From contig JAKQEF010000196.1 of assembly GCA_029558675.1 (NCBI GenBank), forward strand, positions 1-46,779: 46,779 nucleotides of DNA. Reading direction: 5' to 3'. The DNA is from Bacteroidota bacterium. GTDB lineage: Bacteria > Bacteroidota > Bacteroidia > Bacteroidales > Tenuifilaceae. Below the pieces are notes generated by a model. The model was not told where the DNA came from. It saw only the letters and a list, made by a program, of their open reading frames with translations, and did not search any database. A program made the translations under genes and the position numbers. Below are positions 38,474-46,779 of the stretch, in pieces; position 1 is the first letter of the stretch, and the number at the start of each line of letters is the position of its first letter.

Positions 38474-40000
38474 TTATTGGCAAAGCGCTTTGCCTGTCAT
38501 CTCCTCGGGAATGGGAAGCCCCATGATGTTCAGTATGGTTGGTGCCACATCGGCCAGAATGCCATTCTCCACCCTTTTGCACTCATCGCTCACAAGGATA
38601 ATGGGCACGGGGTTGAGCGAGTGAGCCGTATTGGGCGAACCATCGGCGTTAATGGCATTGTCGGCGTTGCCATGGTCGGCAATGATGACCACGGTGTATC
38701 CATTATTGCGGGCTGCGGTCACAACCTCGCCCACACATTGATCCACGGCCTTTACAGCCGTCTGTATGGCACTATACACACCGGTGTGCCCCACCATATC
38801 ACCATTGGCAAAGTTGAGGCATATAAAAGGGTGCTCGCCCCTGTTGAGTTCCTCCACAATGGCATTCTTCACCTCAAAGGCGCTCATCTCGGGCTTCAAA
38901 TCGTAGGTGGCTACCTTGGGCGAGGGTATCAGTATGCGGCTCTCGCCCTTGAACTTCTCCTCGCGCCCGCCCGAGAAGAAGAAGGTTACGTGGGCATACT
39001 TCTCGGTTTCGGCAATCCTCAGCTGCTTGAGACCGGCAGCCGACACCACTTCTCCAAGGGTGTTCTTCAGGTTGTCCTTTTCGTAGGCCACGTGTACCCC
39101 TTTAAAGGTATCGTCGTAGCGGGTTATGGTGACGTAGTGCAACGGTATGGTCTTCATCCCGTGCTCGGGCATATCCCTCTGGGTTAGCGTGATGGTAATC
39201 TCACGAAGACGGTCGGTACGGAAGTTGAAGCAGATGACCACATCGCCCTCCCTGATCAACCCAACGGGTTGACCATCATCGTCCACCCTGATTATGGGCT
39301 TGATAAACTCGTCGGTAATGCCCTCGGCATACGACTCCTCCATGGCACGGGTGATGCTTTGGGTAGGTTTTCCTGTGCCACTCACCATCAGGTCGTAGCC
39401 AACCTTGATGCGCTCCCACCGCTTATCGCGATCCATGGTGTAGTACCTGCCGGTTAGCGAGGCGATAACCCCATTGCTGCTCTGCAGGTGTTTCTCCAGG
39501 CTGCGCACAAAACCCAATCCGCTCTGCGGGTCGGTGTCGCGACCGTCGGTCAGGGCGTGGATATAAACCCTATCCAGCCCGTACTCCTTGGTCATGTCGC
39601 ACATCTTGTAAAGGTGGGTATCCATGGAGTGCACCCCGCCATCGGAAACCAGGCCGATGAAGTGAACCGCGACTCCCTTTTCGCGGGCATGGGCAAAGGC
39701 TTTGGTCAACACCGGGTTGCTGTCTATCCTGCCCTCCCTTATCTCCCTGTTGATTCGCACCAGCTCTTGATACACCACCCTTCCGGCGCCGATATTCAGG
39801 TGTCCCACCTCGGAGTTGCCCATTTGCCCGGCGGGCAAACCCACATCCTCGCCACAGGCAAGCAGCCGAGCATGGGGGTAGCTGTTTTTCAGGGCTGTCA
39901 TATTCTCGGGCTGCGTGGTGGCAATGGCATCGCTCCTGTCGCCTTTGCCTATTCCCCAACCATCGAGGATCATAAGCAGCACTTTACTATTTTTGGTCAT
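38474..40000 (-). CDS. gpmI: 2,3-bisphosphoglycerate-independent phosphoglycerate mutase
   Basis: VLLMILDGWGIG...GLPAGQMGNSEVGHLNIGAGRVVYQ...VIIADHGNADNAI. Confidence 0.97.
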   Translation of the reverse strand: MTKNSKVLLMILDGWGIGKGDRSDAIATTQPENMTALKNSYPHARLLACGEDVGLPAGQMGNSEVGHLNIGAGRVVYQELVRINREIREGRIDSNPVLTKAFAHAREKGVAVHFIGLVSDGGVHSMDTHLYKMCDMTKEYGLDRVYIHALTDGRDTDPQSGLGFVRSLEKHLQSSNGVIASLTGRYYTMDRDKRWERIKVGYDLMVSGTGKPTQSITRAMEESYAEGITDEFIKPIIRVDDDGQPVGLIREGDVVICFNFRTDRLREITITLTQRDMPEHGMKTIPLHYVTITRYDDTFKGVHVAYEKDNLKNTLGEVVSAAGLKQLRIAETEKYAHVTFFFSGGREEKFKGESRILIPSPKVATYDLKPEMSAFEVKNAIVEELNRGEHPFICLNFANGDMVGHTGVYSAIQTAVKAVDQCVGEVVTAARNNGYTVVIIADHGNADNAINADGSPNTAHSLNPVPIILVSDECKRVENGILADVAPTILNIMGLPIPEEMTGKALCQ

Positions 40001-40113
40001 AAGGCATTCTCCTCCACTATGGTATAGTATGTTGGAACAAATTCGGTATAAAAAGGTTTAACGCGGAACGGCTGCAAAGGTATCTTTTTTTTGGATTTTT
40101 TTGGGGACGATGT

Positions 40114-40168
40114 AAAATCACCAAAACAATTTGTTTTAAGTTTATGTACAAATTGTTTTGGTGATTTT
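40114..40168. terminator. Perfect 21-bp inverted repeat (putative bidirectional terminator) between cas3 remnant end and gpmI
   Basis: AAAATCACCAAAACAATTTGT-n13-ACAAATTGTTTTGGTGATTTT. Confidence 0.7.
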
Positions 40169-40244
40169 ATTTGCCCGTGTACTCCTTTTCGTAGTGCTTG
40201 TTGAAAGCATTAAGAAATGTTCGTCCTACATTAATAGTAATCAT
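40167..40244 (-). pseudogene. 25-codon ORF, possible 5' stub of a truncated cas8b/cst1-like gene
   Basis: MITINVGRTFLNAFNKHYEKEYTGK*, starting 12 bp after the cas3 stop; the stop codon lies on the edge of the 21-bp inverted repeat. Cas8b identity rests on recall of similar N-termini and on operon position. Confidence 0.4.
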
Positions 40245-40255
40245 ATCGCTGGGTA

Positions 40256-42424
40256 TTAAATGAAATTATCATCGGTGTGAAACTTTGTTTTAGCCCTGCT
40301 AATATCAAACCCAAACTCGTTGCTATATGAGTGGTTGGGCACAATGTATGGCTTATTACCATATTCACATTGCGGGAAACCCTTTAGCTGCCAATAGCGT
40401 GCGGGTATTTCGAGCATCATACGCTGTTCAAAATTAGAGTTCTCATACTCTTCTATATCAGAATCGAGAATACAACTAACACTATCAATCTCAAGCAAAT
40501 CTAAAAGATACGATTTGGGTCTATGGGTAAGAAAATCAATTACCAATCGTCCATCCCTTTTAAAAATGGAGTGGGTTTCAATATCCATCACATCCACTTC
40601 GGGGAATACGGTGTCCAACTTTTGTTGTAAATCACGTTCTCGGAGTAATTCGTTGTGGGGTAGTACATCAAAACTTCTTTGGAGTATATCCACATCGTAT
40701 GGTAGAGCCTCTTTTCTATCGGTGGGGGGCGCAATCACAAACACGGGTTTGTATTTCCCTATTGTGCTTTCAGTCCTTTTCCTATTCACCCTCCCAAATC
40801 TTTGTATCAAAGCATCTAAAGGCGCTGCTTCGGTAATCATAAGATCGAAACTAATATCGAGGCTCACCTCCACTACTTGTGTTGAAATAACTATACACGC
40901 ACTGTCTGATGTATTAAATTTTCGCAAAGAATTCCCATTATCATCTAACCCAATCAATTCCTGCTCCTTGGTATTCCTATCGCCCCTTTTAAACCTACTA
41001 TGAATCAGCATTACAGGAATATCAGGGTATTTCTCTTGGTAATAGGCATAAATTTGCTGGGATGTACTCACCCTGTTACATACCACAAGTATTTTTTTAT
41101 TATCTGCAATACCATCGTCAATAATACTTTCAGCATTTTCCCATGACTCAACTTTGTAAACTACATGTCTATCAAACTTATCAAGTTCCTCGGGGGGAAG
41201 TGATACTTCATGCACACTATCTTTTCCCAGCATCTCAATAATCTGTTGGTATAGGCTTGTGGGCATGGTAGCGGTACCAATGTGAATTCGGCAATTGAGC
41301 CTATTAAGTACTTCGACCATTTTAATAACAATGGCTCTGGAAATCTCGGTATAGGTGTGGATTTCATCTAATATCACATCATTCCCTTTCAAATCAAGTA
41401 TTGTAGCCTCAAAGCCTCTCGTTCCAAAAAGTATCCCTGCTATTTGGTGCGGAGTTAAAATTTTAATTGATGAACCTACAAGCCCTTGTAGCATTCTCTC
41501 TTCCTGAGTGCCATTACGTTTTACTATTGCTGAAGAAGAGTGTAGTACCCTTATATCTAAATCGGGGTTGGTGGATAAAAGATCATTTGCCACCCTTTTG
41601 TACATGGCATTAATGGATGCCTGGAAAGGTAACGTGTAGAAAACCCTACTTTGACACCTGCGAAACAGGTAATCGGTCTTGCCTGCACCTGTACTAGCAA
41701 CAACTATGGTATGTTTTTTTGTGCTTTCAGCGCTAATTAACGACAAGGGGTATAACTTATGTTTTCTTTCAAAGAAATCTAGGTTAGGGTGTTTAAATAG
41801 TTTTTGGGTTTGCTCTATAGTGCTATCAACCATTGCCGAAGCAAAGTGATCAGATGCCATAAGCAAGCCTTTCCATTCAGAATAGCCTTGTTGTGATAAA
41901 GAATTTTTGACATAGTTTAGCGCATTATGATAATTAACTTCTGCCTCATTAAGTGATATGGCCCTAGTAGAAATGCCAAAAGAGCCAATAATTTCAAGTG
42001 CTTCTTTTGACCATTCATCCCAACGCTGAGCATGCAACTTAAACACATCGTCGTAGTTTTCATCCAAATCAAGAAGTCCCTTATCGCGAACATCGTTTTT
42101 CACTGGCTTATGGTGTGCGATAACCATCTCAATTAATTGTGGATGAATGTCTTCTGGGAAAAGTGAAAGGAAAAAGAGTGACGCAATTTCATGCCTGAAT
42201 GGCTTTACCCTATCATGCCATTGAAAATCAGGTTTTAGTCTCTCCTGAAAAATTGGACTAGCTTTACCTATGTCGTGTAGAATAGCCCCTTTTTTTGCAA
42301 TGTCCACAGAAAAGCCAAATGCCTCAGCAACCCTTTCAGCAACACATACAACATGTTCCAAGTGGGCATGCAGGGTAGTGTATTCGGGTTTACCCTTTGC
42401 TTTAATATGGCTGCATATACTCAT
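40256..42424 (-). CDS. cas3: CRISPR-associated helicase/nuclease Cas3 (N-terminal HD domain)
   Basis: GAILHDIGKASPIFQERL, VIAHHKPV, VVASTGAGKTDYLFRRC, VILDEIHTYTE, IHIGTATMP, QVVEVSLDISFDLMITEAAPLDALIQRFGRVNRKR. Confidence 0.95.
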   Translation of the reverse strand: MSICSHIKAKGKPEYTTLHAHLEHVVCVAERVAEAFGFSVDIAKKGAILHDIGKASPIFQERLKPDFQWHDRVKPFRHEIASLFFLSLFPEDIHPQLIEMVIAHHKPVKNDVRDKGLLDLDENYDDVFKLHAQRWDEWSKEALEIIGSFGISTRAISLNEAEVNYHNALNYVKNSLSQQGYSEWKGLLMASDHFASAMVDSTIEQTQKLFKHPNLDFFERKHKLYPLSLISAESTKKHTIVVASTGAGKTDYLFRRCQSRVFYTLPFQASINAMYKRVANDLLSTNPDLDIRVLHSSSAIVKRNGTQEERMLQGLVGSSIKILTPHQIAGILFGTRGFEATILDLKGNDVILDEIHTYTEISRAIVIKMVEVLNRLNCRIHIGTATMPTSLYQQIIEMLGKDSVHEVSLPPEELDKFDRHVVYKVESWENAESIIDDGIADNKKILVVCNRVSTSQQIYAYYQEKYPDIPVMLIHSRFKRGDRNTKEQELIGLDDNGNSLRKFNTSDSACIVISTQVVEVSLDISFDLMITEAAPLDALIQRFGRVNRKRTESTIGKYKPVFVIAPPTDRKEALPYDVDILQRSFDVLPHNELLRERDLQQKLDTVFPEVDVMDIETHSIFKRDGRLVIDFLTHRPKSYLLDLLEIDSVSCILDSDIEEYENSNFEQRMMLEIPARYWQLKGFPQCEYGNKPYIVPNHSYSNEFGFDISRAKTKFHTDDNFI

Positions 42425-43015
42425 TTATACTACACTCTGAACAGGATTACCCAAAACTCTAAGCCAACCAAACATTGGTGCTCCACTATTGAATCGATTA
42501 TAACCTACCAAGAAAGAGTTTTCTCCCTCTTCAAAAACCAATTCAAACCCAGGGAAACGTTCCTCATTCTCATTAAAATCCTGGCTATTAGTTTCAATAA
42601 TCTCTCCGCTGGGATATAAAATATCCTCATTTCTTGCCAAGCATATGTGTTGCTTTGCAGCAACAAGCGCATCTTCCTTATTTGAAAAGGCAAGATGTAA
42701 AATGGGGTCTAACAATATGCCTCTTACTAAAATGGCATAAGGCCTATGGTATTCCTTTTTTGCACCCTTACCCTTCTCGTTCCAACCCCTAGGCTGTGTT
42801 TGCTCCTGTTGCTGCGAAACCTGTTTGTATGATAATCTGTGGCCAATTATTTTATATATACCCCATTCTTTGTCAAGTAGTTCAGGGAACAGTTTACGCT
42901 CAATTCCAGCAACTATTGAGGGTGTAAGAAACTGCTGACTGTAAACTTCCTCGTCTCTTACAGCAGTCCACGGTTTTATAAAACCAAAAGGACCAGAGTA
43001 TTTTACTACGTACAT
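42425..43015 (-). CDS. cas5: Cas5-like CRISPR-associated protein (type I-B like)
   Basis: KYSGPFGFIKPWTAVRDEEVYSQQFLTPSIVAGIERKLFPELL...SFLVGYNRFNSGAPMFGWLRVLGNPV; located directly between cas6 and cas3. Confidence 0.65.
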   Translation of the reverse strand: MYVVKYSGPFGFIKPWTAVRDEEVYSQQFLTPSIVAGIERKLFPELLDKEWGIYKIIGHRLSYKQVSQQQEQTQPRGWNEKGKGAKKEYHRPYAILVRGILLDPILHLAFSNKEDALVAAKQHICLARNEDILYPSGEIIETNSQDFNENEERFPGFELVFEEGENSFLVGYNRFNSGAPMFGWLRVLGNPVQSVV

Positions 43016-43066
43016 ATTTGTATTTTTTTAACCCAACATTTGTAAAGCTGGGATAGTTATTATTCT

Positions 43067-43723
43067 CTATTGTATTGCGCCCAAACCAATTCCTGTTGAG
43101 TTGCCAAGCCCCACATTCCAAGCAAAGAGTTTGGTTTCGGGCTTGCCCTCAATAATTACAGGGCACCAACTACAAATATTATTCAGGTTGTTGTACATTA
43201 CATTCTTTTGCTTCTTGTAGGGAAAGCTAAGGTCAAAACTAATCCTAAATGTAGGGTCATCGAGTCCTACTTTACCCATTTTAGTAAGTAGAGTTTCCTT
43301 AAGGTATTCACCGGCTTTAGGGTCATTGAATAGAATAGGATTGATTCTGTCACCTTCTCTTCGCTTTATATAAATAGGACTAGCTGGATGAAAATGTGTT
43401 GTGTCCGAAAAATCAGGGTTCTCCTGAATAATAATCTCTTCCACTTTTAAGCCATCAAACATTTGTGGCTCTTGTTTGATGCCCTCAATTATTCGTTTAA
43501 TAATGTGCGGCTCATGAGCGCTAATAAAAAAGTTGCTTCCGCTCTCAAAATAGAGCATTCCCTCCTTATTCTTACCCCCTGTGAGCCACGAAAAGGAGTA
43601 AAGTGAAACACTTCCGTGTTCACGGTTTTCTCCCAGCCATTTATGAATGGTTCCTGTCAATTTTTGCTGATGGTTAAATGGTACCGGCTGACCATCACTC
43701 TTAATTTTTAGATGTATTCTCAT
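43067..43723 (-). CDS. cas6: CRISPR-associated endoribonuclease Cas6
   Basis: MRIHLKIKSDGQPVPFNHQQKLTGTIHKWLGE... and C-terminal Gly-rich LFAWNVGLGNSTGIGLGAIQ. Confidence 0.9.
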   Translation of the reverse strand: MRIHLKIKSDGQPVPFNHQQKLTGTIHKWLGENREHGSVSLYSFSWLTGGKNKEGMLYFESGSNFFISAHEPHIIKRIIEGIKQEPQMFDGLKVEEIIIQENPDFSDTTHFHPASPIYIKRREGDRINPILFNDPKAGEYLKETLLTKMGKVGLDDPTFRISFDLSFPYKKQKNVMYNNLNNICSWCPVIIEGKPETKLFAWNVGLGNSTGIGLGAIQ

Positions 43724-43805
43724 GTTTTTAAAATTATATTTTTGCTTTCAACTGTAAATCAAAATGTTGCGAAAAAAGATCTCTGTTTTTTTGGCTTGTT
43801 TGCAA

Positions 43806-44708
43806 TTATTGTCCTTTAAACCATATTTTTACCTTTTCTACAACATACGTCTGCAATTCTTTAGGCTCAATTATCCTCACCTCGTTGAGCAGCCCCATGA
43901 TAAACCGCCCTATCCCCTCAAACGAGTACACCATACCTTCGTAGAGAATGGCTTCCCCGCCCGTTTTTATGCTCAGCCCGGTGTCGGGGAACTCCTCCAC
44001 CATCAGCTTGTGGGCCAGGTTGCTCAGCTGCAACCTCACGGGTATGGGCGTGCTGCCGCTCATGCCAAAGTGATCTATCCGTTGCGAGCCATGCTGCCCC
44101 TCGTACTTCCAGGGTGTGTGCGTAAGCTCAACGCTCCCCATGCGGTCAATCTTAAACTGCCTCACCTCCTCCACCTCCGCATCGAAGGCCAGCAGGTAAA
44201 CGTAGTAGCTGAAGAATTTTATGGGCTCCACAAGCCTATCCCTGACATCACCGCCTGAAACCGATTGGTAACTTTTCAAAACCACCTGTTTCCTCTCCCT
44301 CATGGCTTCCCTGAGGGTGCCAATGCTCTTGCTAACGGACTGGCGGTAGATGGTATCGGAGATATCGTCCATATCGGTGAGGGCATAGAGCTTGCTCACA
44401 ATGCTCTTCTGCACAGGCGAGTGGGGTGTGCTCGTGAGGATGGCATCGCGGATAAAGGCAGCCTCCTCAAGGCTGAAAACAATAAGGTTCTCGGGGGTTA
44501 GCTGCCCCTTGTCAATTCTGGGAATTTTAAATCTATCGCCCTCCTTTTCTATTACAAAACCCAAATCGCGCAGCAGGCTGAAATAGCGCTCAATGGTACG
44601 CTCCGACACGTCGAAATCGCGGGCCAAAGCCCCTTTGGTGGCACCGAAAGGGCTACGGAGCCGTGAGATCAGCTGAAAGATGCGGTATAACTTCTTGTGC
44701 TCAACCAT
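43806..44708 (-). CDS. WYL-domain transcriptional regulator with N-terminal HTH
   Basis: MVEHKKLYRIFQLISRLRSPFGATKGALARDFDVSERTIERYFSLLRDLGFVIEKEGDRFKI; RLVEPIKFFSYYVYLLAFDAEVEEVRQFKIDRM. Confidence 0.88.
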   Translation of the reverse strand: MVEHKKLYRIFQLISRLRSPFGATKGALARDFDVSERTIERYFSLLRDLGFVIEKEGDRFKIPRIDKGQLTPENLIVFSLEEAAFIRDAILTSTPHSPVQKSIVSKLYALTDMDDISDTIYRQSVSKSIGTLREAMRERKQVVLKSYQSVSGGDVRDRLVEPIKFFSYYVYLLAFDAEVEEVRQFKIDRMGSVELTHTPWKYEGQHGSQRIDHFGMSGSTPIPVRLQLSNLAHKLMVEEFPDTGLSIKTGGEAILYEGMVYSFEGIGRFIMGLLNEVRIIEPKELQTYVVEKVKIWFKGQ

Positions 44709-44803
44709 GGTGTGTTGAATTTTATAATACCACGACAATTTACAAAAAATTGTTAGTTACAGCCTTATATTTAATGCAAATTTCAACTAACAGACCATCA
44801 TGA

Positions 44804-45139
44804 TCATTTCTTCCTATTCTTTTCCACAAATACCACCACCCTCACCTGCTCCTCGGGGTGGTTCTGCCCATCAACCATCTGAACGTAGGCGTTGAAAATA
44901 TTGTACCCCGCATTGAGCACCTTGCTCATCTCCCTGTTGCCGGCCTTGGGCACGTATCCCAGCTTGTAATTCTTCAGATAAATGGCAATGGCATTTTTGT
45001 CCACCGGGTTGGTGGGCTCCGACACCAGTTTCAGCTTCTTTCCAATTTTCAGTCGTCCGAAGGCCAGTGCCCCATCGTAGTAGGTAAATCCTGCAATGCA
45101 AAAATTGGCAAAATGCACCCTCTTTTCTCTCTTTTTCAT
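44804..45139 (-). CDS. HIRAN-domain protein
   Basis: FCIAGFTYYDGALAFGRLKIGKKLKLVSEPTNPVDKNAIAIYLKNYKLGYVPKAGNREMSKVLNAG. Start taken at MKKREKRVHFANF. Confidence 0.85.
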   Translation of the reverse strand: MKKREKRVHFANFCIAGFTYYDGALAFGRLKIGKKLKLVSEPTNPVDKNAIAIYLKNYKLGYVPKAGNREMSKVLNAGYNIFNAYVQMVDGQNHPEEQVRVVVFVEKNRKK

Positions 45140-45336
45140 GGCAAAATATTTTGAAATTTCTGCCAAGATAAAATGGTCAACCGACAAGTAGTGTCGGAGC
45201 GAAAAAGAATTATTATTATATTGATATTGTGGGTATTAGAAACAGACCAGGGAAGGTGAAACCTTATTCCCTCATGCTCTGGTGACTGGTAATTCATCTA
45301 ATCGCATTAATGAACCATACGAAATTTGAGGATTGT

Positions 45337-45366
45337 AATCCACAAAAATTATGTTTTTTGTGGATT
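45337..45366. terminator. Hairpin, 12-bp perfect stem, in long intergenic region
   Basis: AATCCACAAAAA-n6-TTTTTGTGGATT. Confidence 0.45.
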
Positions 45367-45815
45367 TGATTCCTTATTTATAAACCTTCAAGGGCACTCC
45401 CGAAGTTTCGGAAATGTAAGCGAATCACTACATTTTTGTAAAAAGGCCAATGCCTCAAAAGAAAAAATTTTAGGGCACCGGATGACGCCTCCAAGTTATT
45501 GTGGCTTTCAACTTCACGTTTACGTTTTAAAAACCATTAAACACCAAATATCAAAAATTTATGGCCAGCCCCAAATAATTTAGCCCCGGTATGGTCGTTA
45601 ACCTTTAGGTTTTTGTACCTATGGCAGGATATGAAAACCCCTCAATTCGGGTATGGTTAATGGCATCGCCTGTGGAAAACCTTGGAGGTGTTTTTTGCAG
45701 CAGATGGGTTGAAATTTCAAAAATATGTTTACTTTTACGTGATTTAGCCAATGGCTGCCCTTTCGGGGGCAAGGCTTTTTGGGTTACTTATTTTTGCATT
45801 GAAAAACACTGCACA

Positions 45816-46779
45816 ATGAGAGGGATAGCAAAACTACTATTCGTATTAGGATTCATTGGGATATTCGTAAACGGTGAGGCCCAAACCAATCGTTTGAAGC
45901 GCGCCAATGCGCTGTACGACGCCGGAGGATACTTTGAGGCCATTGAACTCTACAGGCACGATCTGGACAAAGTGGCTAAGGAGGAGATGGGGTTATACCT
46001 CACCAAGGTTGGCGATTGCTACCGGTTGATTGGGAACGCACGGCAAGCCGAGATCTGGTATTCCAAGGCCATATTGCGAGATCCTCCCGATCCGCGTGTT
46101 TACTACTACTACGCCGAAATGCTGAAGATGAACGAGAAGTACGACGAGGCTCTGGAGCAGTACCAAAAATATAAACAGCTGGTACCCAACGATCCCCTCA
46201 CCGATTTTGGCATTCAATCGTGCGATTTGGCCAAGAAGTGGATAGAAAGCCCTTCGGGCTACGAGGTGCTGAATATGCGGGCCATAAACAGCAAGCAGAG
46301 CGACTTCAGCCCGGCATACCTCTCCGACGATTACAGCGTTCTGCTATTCACCAGCTCGCGAAACGAGGCAACAGGAACGAAAAACCATGCCGGTACCGGT
46401 GAAAAGTTCACCGATATCTTCATTACCCAGCGCGATAAAAAGGGGACATGGAGCACTCCCCGACCCCTCGATGGCAATATTAATACCCCCAATGATGAGG
46501 GAGCCCCTTCGGTTACCGCCAATTTCAACAAGATTTACTTTACCCGCTGCCGGGCAGGCAAGCGCAACAAGCTGGGATGCGAAATACTGGTGAGCGAAAG
46601 GCGTGAACAGGGATGGCTCACACCCGAAGTCCTGCCACTGGCTCCCGACAGCATGGTGGTGGCCCATCCGGCCATATCGGCCGACGAGCTGACGCTTTAC
46701 TTCGTTAGCAACATCCCCGGAGGATACGGAGGCAAGGATATTTGGAAGGTTACCCGCAACTCCCCGTCGGACAACTGGG
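45816..46779 (+). CDS. TPR + PD40/WD40-like periplasmic protein (PorE/OmpA-family-like), truncated by window end
   Basis: Hand translation, absent from the ORF track: MRGIAKLLFVLGFIGIFVNGEAQTNRLKRANALYDAGGYFEAIELYRHDLDK...YYYYAEMLKMNEKYDEALEQYQKYKQL...SDDYSVLLFTSSRNEATG...ISADELTLYFVSNIPGGYGGKDIWKV. Confidence 0.85.
   Translation, partial: MRGIAKLLFVLGFIGIFVNGEAQTNRLKRANALYDAGGYFEAIELYRHDLDKVAKEEMGLYLTKVGDCYRLIGNARQAEIWYSKAILRDPPDPRVYYYYAEMLKMNEKYDEALEQYQKYKQLVPNDPLTDFGIQSCDLAKKWIESPSGYEVLNMRAINSKQSDFSPAYLSDDYSVLLFTSSRNEATGTKNHAGTGEKFTDIFITQRDKKGTWSTPRPLDGNINTPNDEGAPSVTANFNKIYFTRCRAGKRNKLGCEILVSERREQGWLTPEVLPLAPDSMVVAHPAISADELTLYFVSNIPGGYGGKDIWKVTRNSPSDNW

Noticed and set aside
38477-39187. 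236-aa plus-strand ORF opposite gpmI
   Set aside because: Antisense to a conserved housekeeping gene; typical shadow ORF.
40114-40168. Inverted repeat considered as a CRISPR repeat relic
   Set aside because: The two arms are inverted rather than direct, only two copies occur, and it is best explained as a terminator.

Overview
This window looks like chromosomal DNA from a Bacteroidetes (Bacteroidales-like) bacterium, judged by the T9SS sorting domain, FISUMP domain, TonB-dependent receptor with carboxypeptidase-like N-terminus, DUF3109 protein and TAnnTTTG-like promoter words. From start to end it contains: (i) a membrane/secreted protein, a GNAT acetyltransferase and a small membrane protein; (ii) an accessory island at about 3.2-9.1 kb with a methyltransferase-HIT fusion overlapping an HNH endonuclease gene, an IS3 OrfA-like N-terminal stub, a MntA antitoxin with a HepT toxin gene broken by one in-frame stop, a Fic protein, a CPBP-like membrane protein and a ParE/RelE-type toxin with its antitoxin, partly bracketed by two long direct repeats; (iii) a tetR-tolC-acrA-acrB-like RND efflux operon; (iv) an apparent uptake/CoA-activation cluster (SSF symporter, CoA-transferase, two divergent KAS III-like enzymes, lipoprotein, outer-membrane protein, lipoprotein alpha/beta hydrolase); (v) a TonB receptor, a FISUMP lipoprotein with duplicated ~99-aa domains and a T9SS-exported protein; (vi) a housekeeping run hpt-adk-obg-PAP2-lplA, an M20 dipeptidase, DUF3109 and gpmI; (vii) an apparently truncated type I CRISPR-Cas locus (WYL regulator, cas6, cas5-like, cas3) that ends in a 25-codon ORF fused to a 21-bp-stem inverted repeat, with no cas8/cas7/cas1/cas2 or array in the window, and a HIRAN protein next to it; (viii) the start of a TPR/PD40 protein running off the end. 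The best candidates for something undescribed are the MTase-HIT/HNH pair, the paired KAS III cluster and the truncated cas operon. All family calls are from reading motifs by eye; no searches were run.
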